NCBI RefSeq assembly: GCF_004795035.1
Contig: NZ_SSBK01000050.1
Coordinates: forward strand, 1-37,151
DNA from: Streptomyces sp. A0958
GTDB lineage: Bacteria; Actinomycetota; Actinomycetes; Streptomycetales; Streptomycetaceae
DNA length: 37,151 nt
Direction: 5' to 3'
The notes beneath the pieces were generated by a model. That model was not told the DNA's origin. It searched no databases and saw only the letters and a list, made by a program, of their open reading frames with translations. The position numbers were made by a program, and so were the translations under genes. This document shows, one piece after another, positions 29,996 to 37,022 of the stretch; positions within the stretch are counted from its first letter, which is position 1; the number at the start of each line of letters is the position of its first letter.

Positions 29996-31246
29996 TCAGT
30001 CGGCGAAGGCGGTGACGCCGTCCTCGGTGGCGTGCCTCGGCTCCAGCTCCTCCGCCTCGTGGGTCAGTGCCGAGCGCCGGACCCAGACCACGATCGCGCC
30101 CAGGACCGAGGCGGCGGCGGCGACCACGAACGGGATGTGGATGTTGCTCCACTCCTCGATCTTCGGGGCCAGGTAGGGCGCCGCGGCGGCGGCGAACCAG
30201 CGGACGAAGTTGTAGCCGGCGCTGGCCACCGGCCGCGGTGCGTCCGAGACGCCGAGCGCCAGCTCCGTGTAGACGGTGTTGTTCATGCCGATGAGGGCGC
30301 CGGAGACGATGGTGCAGACGATGGCCGTCGTGTGGCTGCCGTAGCCGAGGATCACCAGGTCGGCGGCGAGCAGCACCAGCGAGGCGCCGAGCACCTTCAG
30401 CGAGCCGAAGCGCTTCTGCAGCCGGGGCGCGACGAGCACCGAGAAGACCGCGAGCAGCAGGCCCCAGGCGAAGAAGACGGCGCCGGACTTGTACGGCGTC
30501 ATGTTCAGCACGAACGGGGTGAACGCCAGGATCGTGAAGAACGCGTAGTTGTAGAAGAACGCGGAGGCCGCGACGGAGGCGAGCCCGCCGTGGCCGAGGG
30601 CCTTGACCGGGTCGAGCAGTGACGTCTTGCGGGCGGGCTTGGGCTGTTCCTTCAGGAAGGCCGTGATGCAGACGAAGCCGATCGCCATCAGCGCGGCCGT
30701 CCCGAAGAACGGGTAGCGCCAGCTGGCGTCACCGAGCAGCGCGCCGAGCAGGGGCCCGCACGCCATGCCGAGGCCGAGCGCCGACTCGTACAGCAGGATC
30801 GCCGCCGAGCTGCCGCCGGCCGCCGCGCCGACGATCACGGCGAGCGCGGTCGAGACGAAGAGCGCGTTGCCCAGGCCCCAGCCGGCCCGGAAGCCGACGA
30901 GTTCGGCGACGGACGAGGAGGTGCCGGAGAGCGCCGCGAAGACCACCACGAGCGCGAGCCCGGCCAGCAGGGTCTTGCGGCCGCCGATGCGGCTGGAGAC
31001 GAAGCCGGTGACGAGCATCGCGACGGCGGTGATCAGGAAGTACGAGGTGAAGAGCAGCGACACCTGGCTCGGCGTCGCCTCCAGGCCCTTGGCGATGGAC
31101 GGCAGAATCGGGTCCACCAGGCCGATTCCCATGAACGCGACGACGGACGCCCCCGCCGTCGCCCAGACGGCCTTCGGCTGGCGCAGGAGGCTGACCGTCT
31201 CCTTGTTGAACGGATCGTCCTCTCCCGGTGTGGCCTCTCTCCTCAT
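29996..31246 (-). CDS. MFS transporter, probable drug/metabolite exporter
   Basis: A 416-residue membrane protein with 12 predicted helices. Motif A is seen after helix 2 (GFVSSRIGGRKTLL, about residues 68-81), and an antiporter-type motif C-like GLGMACGPLLGALLG lies in helix 5. This supports proton-coupled efflux of the DHA1 type. The ATG at 31246 with GAGAAGG upstream is preferred to a GTG at 31258. The promoter (31286-31315) has a symmetrical TTAGA/TCTAA element in its spacer, so a repressor is expected, but none is adjacent. The substrate is unknown. Confidence 0.9.
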   Translation of the reverse strand: MRREATPGEDDPFNKETVSLLRQPKAVWATAGASVVAFMGIGLVDPILPSIAKGLEATPSQVSLLFTSYFLITAVAMLVTGFVSSRIGGRKTLLAGLALVVVFAALSGTSSSVAELVGFRAGWGLGNALFVSTALAVIVGAAAGGSSAAILLYESALGLGMACGPLLGALLGDASWRYPFFGTAALMAIGFVCITAFLKEQPKPARKTSLLDPVKALGHGGLASVAASAFFYNYAFFTILAFTPFVLNMTPYKSGAVFFAWGLLLAVFSVLVAPRLQKRFGSLKVLGASLVLLAADLVILGYGSHTTAIVCTIVSGALIGMNNTVYTELALGVSDAPRPVASAGYNFVRWFAAAAAPYLAPKIEEWSNIHIPFVVAAAASVLGAIVVWVRRSALTHEAEELEPRHATEDGVTAFAD

Positions 31247-31285
31247 GGGCCTTCTCACTCTCCACTAGATCGATGCGTTATGCAC

Positions 31286-31326
31286 AGAATAAGTTAGAGG
31301 ATCTAATGAGTGCAAGTTACATCTAA
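31286..31326 (-). promoter_or_regulatory. MFS promoter with a TTAGA-TCC-TCTAA candidate operator
   Basis: On the minus strand TTGCAC (31315-31310), an 18-base spacer and TATTCT (31291-31286) form a strong promoter. In the spacer lies the perfect inverted repeat TTAGA GGA TCTAA (31294-31306). A second ATCTAA half-site lies exactly 20 bases away (31321-31326) within TTACATCTAA. Repeated half-sites of this type suit a MarR- or TetR-class repressor. Confidence 0.6.
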
Positions 31327-31330
31327 ATTG

Positions 31331-31370
31331 GCCGGTGGGGGCCGGTGGGGCCCGGTGGGAGCCGGTGGGG
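31331..31370 (+). repeat. Four 10-bp GCCGGTGGGG repeats, potential G-quadruplex
   Basis: Four units of GCCGGTGGGG (the third is CCCGGTGGGA) follow each other exactly. The G runs GGGGG, GGGG, GGG and GGGG with 5-7-base spacers meet the usual G-quadruplex pattern on the plus strand. The array lies directly upstream of the MFS promoter and 86 bases before the next plus-strand gene. Confidence 0.7.
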
Positions 31371-31456
31371 CCCTGGCGGGCCCCGGGCCCCCGGCCGTCC
31401 TGCGGAAAGGTGATCGTCCTTGACGCGGCGACGGCCGGGGAGGACCGTTGGACGGT

Positions 31457-32101
31457 ATGAGGGGCGAACCGAGTTGCCCGAAGTGCGGAGGCCGGGTCCG
31501 GGCGCCGGGGCTCTTTGCCGACACCTGGCAGTGCGATGTGCACGGCAGCGTGCATCCGCTCCAGCCGGTCATACCGCCGAGCGTCGAGGCGCTGGGGGTC
31601 GTGGTGCACCGGGCGCAGGTGCCCGTGTGGATGCCCTGGCCGCTGCCGGTGGGCTGGCTGTTCACGGGCGTGGCCTGCGCCGGCGACGACCGCGGCGGGG
31701 GGCGGGCCACCGCCGTCGCCTGCTCCGGACCCGGGCCGCTCGGCGGCATGGGCGAGCTGCTGCTCGTCGCCGAGGAGCTGGGAGTGGGACTCGGGGCGCG
31801 GTACGCCGGTATCGAGGGGCCCGACCCCGGACCGGGTCTGCGGGTGGACGGCCCGCCGGACTCCAAGGTCCTCGCCGCCGGCCGCCCGACGCCGCTCTGG
31901 CACGTGAAGGGCGCCCCCGCCGACCGGGCCGTCTTCGCGGGCGAGGCGTGCGGGCTGTGGCTGTGGGCCATCCTCTGGCCCGAGCAGTCCGGGCTCCTCA
32001 TGTACGACGAACTGGTGCTCACCGACCTGCGCGACGCCGGGGGAGAGGTCGACCTGGTGCCCTGCGGCGCGCTCACACCCCGCCTGCTGACAGCGCCCTG
32101 A
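31457..32101 (+). CDS. Conserved protein with an N-terminal zinc ribbon
   Basis: About 214 residues. The N-terminus holds CPKCG (residues 7-11) and a later WQCDVHG, a likely zinc ribbon. The rest (VPVWMPWPLPVGWLFTGVACAGDDRGGGRATAVACSGPGP) is highly conserved-looking, with many Trp/Pro/Gly, and matches a Streptomyces family usually annotated only as a DUF (DUF6758 from memory). ATG 31457 is chosen; a TTG at 31448, closer to the GGGGAGGA site, would add 3 residues. Function unknown. Confidence 0.75.
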   Translation: MRGEPSCPKCGGRVRAPGLFADTWQCDVHGSVHPLQPVIPPSVEALGVVVHRAQVPVWMPWPLPVGWLFTGVACAGDDRGGGRATAVACSGPGPLGGMGELLLVAEELGVGLGARYAGIEGPDPGPGLRVDGPPDSKVLAAGRPTPLWHVKGAPADRAVFAGEACGLWLWAILWPEQSGLLMYDELVLTDLRDAGGEVDLVPCGALTPRLLTAP

Positions 32102-32188
32102 GCCGCCCCGCGGCGGGGCCGGAGCGGTCCCGTGCGCCGGTTATCCTGGGGTGTCCCCCTTTCGGCTGCGAGCACTGGAGTCCGTGTC

Positions 32189-33055
32189 GTGCGCATCGAC
32201 CTGCACACCCACTCCACCGCGTCGGACGGTACGGACACCCCCGCCGAGCTGGTGGGCAACGCCGCCGCCGCGGGCCTCGACGTCGTCGCCCTCACCGACC
32301 ACGACACGGTGCGCGGGCACGCCGAGGCGATAGCCGCCCTCCCCGACGGGCTCACGCTCGTCACCGGAGCCGAGCTCTCCTGCCGCCTCGACGGCGTGGG
32401 CCTGCACATGCTGGCGTACCTCTTCGACCCGGACGAGCCCGTGTTCGCCCGCGAGCGCGAGCTGGTCCGCGACGACCGGGTGCCGCGCGCGCGGACCATG
32501 GTGCGCAAGCTCCAGGAGCTGGGCGTGCCGGTCACCTGGGAGCAGGTCGCCCGGATCGCCGGGGACGGCTCGGTGGGCCGGCCCCATGTCGCCTCCGCCC
32601 TGGTCGAACTCGGAGTCGTCGAGACCGTGTCCGACGCCTTCACGCCCGACTGGCTCGGTGACGGCGGACGGGCGTACGCCGAGAAGCACGAGTTTGACCC
32701 CTTCGACGCCGTCCGGATGGTCAAGGCCGCAGGTGGCGTCACCGTCTTCGCCCACCCGGCCGCCGTCAAACGCGGCCGTACGGTCCCCGAGTCCGCGATC
32801 GCCGAGCTGGCCGCCGCCGGGCTCGACGGCATCGAGGTCGACCACATGGACCACGACGAGCCGACCCGGACCCGGCTGCGCGCACTCGCCGGTGAGCTGA
32901 AGCTGCTGATCACCGGCTCCAGCGACTACCACGGCAGCCGCAAGTCCGTGGAGCTCGGCGCGTACACCACCGACCCCGAGATCTACGGCGAGATCACCCG
33001 GCGCGCCACGGGAGCCTTCCCGGTGCCGGGCGCCGGCGGACCCGCCACCCCGTAA
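32189..33055 (+). CDS. PHP-domain phosphoesterase (RNase AM/YciV-like)
   Basis: A 288-residue metal-dependent phosphoesterase. The PHP motifs are visible: DLHTHSTASDGT (4-15), ALTDHDTV (about 35-42), GAELSC, VFAHPAA, VDHMDH and GSSDYHG, supplying the His/Asp trinuclear metal site. Family members hydrolyse 3',5'-nucleoside bisphosphates or trim RNA 5' ends. The start is GTG at 32189 with GGAG upstream; the longer upstream frame is not family-like. A TATCCT motif (near 32141) may be its -10. Confidence 0.9.
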   Translation: MRIDLHTHSTASDGTDTPAELVGNAAAAGLDVVALTDHDTVRGHAEAIAALPDGLTLVTGAELSCRLDGVGLHMLAYLFDPDEPVFARERELVRDDRVPRARTMVRKLQELGVPVTWEQVARIAGDGSVGRPHVASALVELGVVETVSDAFTPDWLGDGGRAYAEKHEFDPFDAVRMVKAAGGVTVFAHPAAVKRGRTVPESAIAELAAAGLDGIEVDHMDHDEPTRTRLRALAGELKLLITGSSDYHGSRKSVELGAYTTDPEIYGEITRRATGAFPVPGAGGPATP

Positions 33056-33117
33056 CCGCACGCGGGCCCCGCCCGCTCGCACCGCTCACCCCTTCCCGCG
33101 CACCGGCCGCCCCGGCC

Positions 33118-33140
33118 GCCGTCCGGCACGTCCGGACGGC
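33118..33140 (+). terminator. Hairpin between the PHP and marC genes
   Basis: 9-bp arms (GCCGTCCGG and complement) with a CACGT loop lie 63 bases after the PHP stop and 82 before marC. Confidence 0.6.
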
Positions 33141-33221
33141 CGGTCGTCCCGGCGGCCTCGCGGCGCGTCCCTTCCCCGCGGCCACCCACCGCGGTACCGC
33201 TCTCTCCTCGCAAGGCTCACC

Positions 33222-33827
33222 GTGTTCGACGTCGCTGTCTTCGGATCTCTTTTTCTCACCCTTTTTGTGATTATGGATCCGCCGGGGATCACCCCGATCT
33301 TCCTCGCCCTCACCGCCGGCCGCCCCGCCAAGATGCAGCGCCGGATGGCCCTCCAGGCCGTCTCCGTCGCCTTCGGCGTGATCGCCGTCTTCGGCGTCCT
33401 CGGCCAGCAGATCCTGGACTACCTGCACGTCTCCGTCCCCGCCCTGATGATCGCCGGCGGGCTGCTCCTGCTGCTGATCGCGCTCGACCTGCTGACCGGC
33501 AAGACCGACGAGCCGACGCAGACCAAGGACGTCAACGTCGCCCTCGTACCCCTGGGCATGCCGCTGCTCGCCGGTCCCGGCGCGATCGTCTCGGTGATCC
33601 TCGCCGTGCAGCACGCCGACAGCGTGGCGAGCCAGGTCTCTGTCTGGACGGCGATCGTCGCCATGCACCTCGTGCTCTGGCTGACCATGCGCTACTCGCT
33701 GCTGATCATCCGCGTCATCAAGGACGGCGGCGTCGTGCTCGTCACGAGGCTGGCCGGCATGATGCTGTCCGCCATCGCCGTACAGCAGATCATCAACGGC
33801 GTCACCCAGGTCATCCAGGGCACCTGA
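33222..33827 (+). CDS. MarC-family (UPF0056) integral membrane protein
   Basis: A 201-residue protein with six predicted membrane helices, the normal MarC size. Family signatures are VIMDPPGITPIFLALT (about 17-32), ALVPLGMPLLAGPGAI (about 107-122) and the C-terminal RLAGMMLSAIAVQQIINGV. Despite the name, the family is not an established antibiotic-resistance determinant. The GTG start has AAGG upstream. The first 20 codons are strangely A/T-rich at third positions (CTT, TTT, ATT, GAT), unlike the rest of the gene. A strong terminator follows. Confidence 0.9.
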   Translation: MFDVAVFGSLFLTLFVIMDPPGITPIFLALTAGRPAKMQRRMALQAVSVAFGVIAVFGVLGQQILDYLHVSVPALMIAGGLLLLLIALDLLTGKTDEPTQTKDVNVALVPLGMPLLAGPGAIVSVILAVQHADSVASQVSVWTAIVAMHLVLWLTMRYSLLIIRVIKDGGVVLVTRLAGMMLSAIAVQQIINGVTQVIQGT

Positions 33828-33846
33828 CCCGGGCCCGCACACCACA

Positions 33847-33879
33847 GCGCCCCCGCACGGACGTTCCGTGCGGGGGCGC
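33847..33879. terminator. Bidirectional terminator between marC and the 50-residue gene
   Basis: A perfect 15-bp stem (GCGCCCCCGCACGGA and complement) with a CGT loop is followed on the plus strand by CTTCGTCTTCTTT. It starts 20 bases after the marC stop. Confidence 0.88.
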
Positions 33880-33923
33880 GCTTCGTCTTCTTTACGTCGA
33901 CAACAATTCACATCGGCAAGGTG

Positions 33924-34076
33924 TTATGAAGCCGAACTTTCGGCCGGCCGGATATAGATGCGCTGGCCCGTTGCGGCGGCCTGCTGCACGATCCGGTTGA
34001 CGGAGGCGGCGTCCACGACAGTGCTGTCCACGGCGGTACCGTCGACATCGTCGAGTCGCGTGATCTCGAAGCGCAT
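33924..34076 (-). CDS. Small conserved 50-residue acidic protein
   Basis: Fifty residues, MRFEITRLDDVDGTAVDST through IYIRPAESSAS. The ATG at 34076 has GAAGGGAAG 7 bases upstream. The upstream in-frame extension has out-of-character codons. The composition is acidic at the N-terminus with one helix (AASVNRIVQQAAATG). I recall similar short proteins across Streptomyces, but no family with a function. It is monocistronic with a leader of about 130 bases, and ends at the bidirectional terminator. Confidence 0.72.
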   Translation of the reverse strand: MRFEITRLDDVDGTAVDSTVVDAASVNRIVQQAAATGQRIYIRPAESSAS

Positions 34077-34214
34077 AGGGCTTCCCTTCGTCTGATCCTC
34101 CTGCTGGAGAACTACTGGTGGACGGTGTTCCGTCCGCAAGGATGTGGAGTGTCGGACATGCCTGCCCGTCGCCCCACACCAGTCACAACGGCTTGCCCCC
34201 TGCAATCATTCCCT

Positions 34215-34242
34215 ACGCTAAGGAAATTTTTTGGATGTCTAA
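34215..34242 (-). promoter_or_regulatory. Promoter of the 50-residue gene
   Basis: On the minus strand TTAGAC (34242-34237), a 16-base spacer and TAGCGT (34220-34215) fit a housekeeping promoter. The predicted start is near 34208. The leader contains a 6-bp hairpin (GGACGG TGTT CCGTCC, 34120-34135). The AT-rich core here is also the likely promoter area for the divergent NYN gene. Confidence 0.5.
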
Positions 34243-34296
34243 GTACCAGCGAGTAATCACGCGTGCGCGCACGACTGCCTCCGCGACGGGAACCGC

Positions 34297-35184
34297 ATGA
34301 ACGACGCGGAGATCGGCGAGCGGCTGGACCGCACCAACGCCCTGCTCCAGCGGGTGCTCGCCGAGGTCTCGAAGACCCCCTCGACCCACGCGATCTTCGT
34401 GGACGCGGGCTATGTGTACGCCGCCGCCGGGCTGCTCGTCACCGGCACCGAGGACCGGCGCTCCTTCGACCTCGACACCGAAGGGCTGATCGAGGCCTTC
34501 ATCGACAAGGCCCGCACCATCTTCGCGGACAGCAGACTGCTGCGCGTGTACTGGTACGACGGGGCCAGACGCCGCATCCACACCGCCGAGCAGCAGTCCA
34601 TCGCCGAACTCCCCGACGTCAAGGTGAGACTCGGCAACCTCAACGCCAACAACCAGCAGAAGGGCGTCGACTCCCTCATCCGCAGCGACCTCGAATCCCT
34701 GGCCCGCCACCGGGCCATCAGCGACGCCGCACTCGTCGGCGGCGACGAGGACCTGGTCCCGGCCGTCGAGGCCGCCCAGGGCTACGGCGCCCGGGTCCAC
34801 CTGTGGGGCATCGAGGCGGGCGAGGGGCGCAACCAGGCGGAGCCGCTGCTCTGGGAGGTCGACAGCCAGCGCACCTTCGACCTGGACTTCTGCCGCCCGT
34901 ACGTGACCAGACGCTCCGTCACCACGTACGAGGAGGACGCCCCCGCACCCTCGCGCGAGGACGTCCGCTTCGTCGGCGCCCAGATCGCCGCGGCCTGGCT
35001 AGCCGCACGTGGCCGCGAGTCCCTGGCGGACCTGCTGCCCGGCCACCCGTATCTGCCGGGCTCCGTCGACCAGGACCTGCTGAACGAGGCCGAACGCCTG
35101 CTCCAGCGCTCACTGCGCGGCTACGCCCCGCTGCGCCGGGCGCTGCGCGACGGCTTCTGGCAGCACCTCCAGGCGCAGTACTGA
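34297..35184 (+). CDS. NYN-domain (PIN-like) nuclease-fold protein
   Basis: A 295-residue protein. The NYN/LabA-type domain covers about residues 30-180. Conserved acidic residues suit a PIN-like metal site: Asp36 (IFVDAGYVY), Asp125 and Asp131 (GVDSLIRSDL), Asp150 and Asp152 (LVGGDEDLVP). The C-terminal part (about 205-295) looks like a separate helical winged domain (FVGAQIAAAWLAARGRESL). Such proteins are probable RNases. GACGGGAA precedes the ATG. No partner antitoxin is adjacent, so a housekeeping RNA role is more likely than toxin action. Confidence 0.88.
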   Translation: MNDAEIGERLDRTNALLQRVLAEVSKTPSTHAIFVDAGYVYAAAGLLVTGTEDRRSFDLDTEGLIEAFIDKARTIFADSRLLRVYWYDGARRRIHTAEQQSIAELPDVKVRLGNLNANNQQKGVDSLIRSDLESLARHRAISDAALVGGDEDLVPAVEAAQGYGARVHLWGIEAGEGRNQAEPLLWEVDSQRTFDLDFCRPYVTRRSVTTYEEDAPAPSREDVRFVGAQIAAAWLAARGRESLADLLPGHPYLPGSVDQDLLNEAERLLQRSLRGYAPLRRALRDGFWQHLQAQY

Positions 35185-35194
35185 CACCTGCCGC

Positions 35195-36040
35195 CTACAG
35201 GCCGTCCCAGAAGGAGACGAGCGCGGCGGCCGTGGCGCCCGGCCGGTCGGTGTTGGGGGAGTGCTCCGCGCCCTCGATCCGGGTCCGGCGGGCGCCCAGC
35301 CGTACGGCCATCTCGTCGAGCACCGGCACCGGCCACACGTCGTCGGTCTCGCCGGAGAGCACGTGGACCGGCAGCCCGGCGGCGGCGACTTCCGACACCC
35401 GGTCCGGCTCGGTGGCCAACTGGCGGCCGGTGGCGATCAGCTGGGCCGGGTGATGGCGCAGCCAGCGCCGCCGCAGGTCCTCGCCGTCCGTTTCCGCCTC
35501 GGCCGGCGGGTCGAAGGCGCGCATCGCCGCCCAGACGTCGTCCATGCTCCTGGTCGCCAGCGCGTCGCTGAGGATCTTCAGCTTGACCTGCTGCGCCTCG
35601 ACCACCTCGGCGGGCCCGGAGGACATCAGCGTCAGCGAACGGAACGGCGCGGCGTCCAGGACCACGGCGGCCCGGCCGATCTGCCCGCCGAGCGAGTGCC
35701 CCACCAGGTGCACCGGGTCCTCACCGGCACCGAGCGCGGCTGCCTGCGCGAGCACGTCACGGGCCAGCTCCTCCTGGGCGTACGTCTCCTGGCGGTCCGT
35801 CCCCGGGCTCTCGAACTGCCCGCGCCCGTCGACGGCGACGGCACGGTACCCGGCGCCCGCGAGCGGTTCCAGCAGGGCGATGAAGTCCTCCTTGCTGCCG
35901 GTGTACCCGGGCACCAGCAGAGCGGTGCCGCGCGGGGCGGCGGGCGGGGCGGAGTCCAGCACGGCGAAGTCCCCGCGCGCGGTGTGCAGCACACGGGCCC
36001 GGGCGCAGGAGGGCGGGGTGAAGGTGGGTGGCCTGCTCAT
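35195..36040 (-). CDS. Alpha/beta-fold hydrolase
   Basis: A 281-residue cytosolic hydrolase with the standard triad: nucleophile Ser116 (GHSLGGQ), Asp233 (LSGETDDVWP) and His260 (EGAEHSP). The oxyanion segment is LLVPGYTGSKEDF. The cap region between residues 145 and 200 is typical of esterase/lipase-like members. The ATG at 36040 lies 9 bases after a TAA (36050-36052) that ends an open, coding-like minus-strand frame containing the 114-bp repeats. The substrate is unknown. Confidence 0.88.
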   Translation of the reverse strand: MSRPPTFTPPSCARARVLHTARGDFAVLDSAPPAAPRGTALLVPGYTGSKEDFIALLEPLAGAGYRAVAVDGRGQFESPGTDRQETYAQEELARDVLAQAAALGAGEDPVHLVGHSLGGQIGRAAVVLDAAPFRSLTLMSSGPAEVVEAQQVKLKILSDALATRSMDDVWAAMRAFDPPAEAETDGEDLRRRWLRHHPAQLIATGRQLATEPDRVSEVAAAGLPVHVLSGETDDVWPVPVLDEMAVRLGARRTRIEGAEHSPNTDRPGATAAALVSFWDGL

Positions 36041-36104
36041 GGGACGAGGTTAAGCCGTTCGGAGCGGGGAGGCCTTCGCGCGGGGCGTTCCTCGCGCGGG
36101 CTGG

Positions 36105-36365
36105 CGCCCTTTGCGCCGCCGGTCCTCGTGCGGGCGGTCCTCGCGCGGGGCGGCCTTCGTGGCGCGGCCTTCGGCAGGGCGTTCCACGTGCGGGCGGCGC
36201 GGGCGCCCCTCGTGCGGGCGCCCCTTGCGCCGCCGGTCCTCGTGCGGGCGGTCCTCGCGCGGGGCGGCCTTCGTGGCGCGGCCTTCGGCAGCGCGTTCCA
36301 CGTGCGGGCGGCGCGGGCGCCCCTCGTGCGGGCGCCCTTTGCGCCGCCGGTCCTCGTGCGGGAGG
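36105..36365 (-). repeat. 114-bp tandem repeat (two full copies plus part of a third), frame-preserving
   Basis: The string TTGCGCCGCCGGTCCTCG starts at 36111, 36225 and 36339, exactly 114 bases (38 codons) apart. Read on the minus strand in the frame ending at 36050, each copy gives HEDRRRKGRPHEGRPRRPHV then ER(A/P)AEGRATKAAPREDRP. This is a basic, disordered-looking tail with strong third-position GC. Copies differ by an AAA/AAG silent change and one Ala/Pro change. The stretch 36041-36420 has no other gene. It may be the tail of a former or frameshifted coding region, such as an RNA-helicase-like C-terminus, but no start codon with a ribosome site was found. Confidence 0.7.
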
Positions 36366-36419
36366 TCATCGGCGCGGGGCGTCCCTCGGCGCGGGGCGTT
36401 CCTCGCGCGGCGCGGGAAC

Positions 36420-36459
36420 GCCGGACGGCCCCGGGGAGGAGTTCCCGGGGCCGTCCGGC
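36420..36459 (-). terminator. Strong hairpin terminator of the minus-strand tail gene
   Basis: A perfect 16-bp stem (GCCGGACGGCCCCGGG and complement) with an 8-base loop begins 18 bases after the stop at 36478. Confidence 0.85.
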
Positions 36460-36477
36460 AGGCGGTGCGTGGTCCGC

Positions 36478-36975
36478 TCAGCCCTCGGACTTCGCGGCGG
36501 TGGCGCGCGGTGCACGGCGCCGGCGCGGCTTGGCCTCGCCGTCGGCGGTCGCGGTCTCCGCCACGGCCTGCGCCTTGGGCTTCGAAGCCGTACGGGTACG
36601 GCGGCGCGGCGGCTCCGGCTCGGAGATCGGCGCGATCTGGAAGTCGACCTCGTCCTCGGCCGGCTTGTTCACCCGGACGCGGCGGCGCGGCCGGGCGACG
36701 ACGGGCGCCTCCGGCTCGGCCGCGGGCGCGGTCTGGAAGTCCGCGTCCTGCACCGGCTTGACGGCCCGGGCGCGGCGGCGACGCGGCTCGGCCGCCTCGG
36801 TCACCGTCTCGGAGGCCACCGACTCGGCGGCCGTCACCGTCTCAGCGGTCACCGTCTCGGCACCGGCGTCGACGACGGCCTCCGCCTTCGGCTTGGCCGT
36901 CCTGGTCCGGGTGCGCTTCTTCGGCTCCGCCTCGGCCACGGCCTCCGGCTCGACGGCCGCGGGGGCCTCGGCCAC
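36478..36975 (-). CDS. Ala/Glu/Arg-rich low-complexity C-terminal region of a minus-strand gene
   Basis: At least 165 residues alternating acidic Ala-rich stretches with clusters such as PRRRRARAVK, RPRRRVRVNK and PRRRTRTASKPK. DFQTAP and DFQIAP recur. This looks like the disordered tail of a nucleic-acid-binding protein, for example an RNA helicase or RNase, but I cannot name it. The GTG at 36975 has no ribosome site. Good coding character continues to about 37020, then fades, and the frame meets TGA at 37147-37149. The real N-terminus is therefore probably missing, by an insertion, a frameshift or an assembly join. Confidence 0.55.
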   Translation of the reverse strand: MAEAPAAVEPEAVAEAEPKKRTRTRTAKPKAEAVVDAGAETVTAETVTAAESVASETVTEAAEPRRRRARAVKPVQDADFQTAPAAEPEAPVVARPRRRVRVNKPAEDEVDFQIAPISEPEPPRRRTRTASKPKAQAVAETATADGEAKPRRRRAPRATAAKSEG

Positions 36976-37022
36976 GGCGACCGCTGCCTCGGCCGCGACG
37001 TCCGCCGCACCGACGCGGGTGC

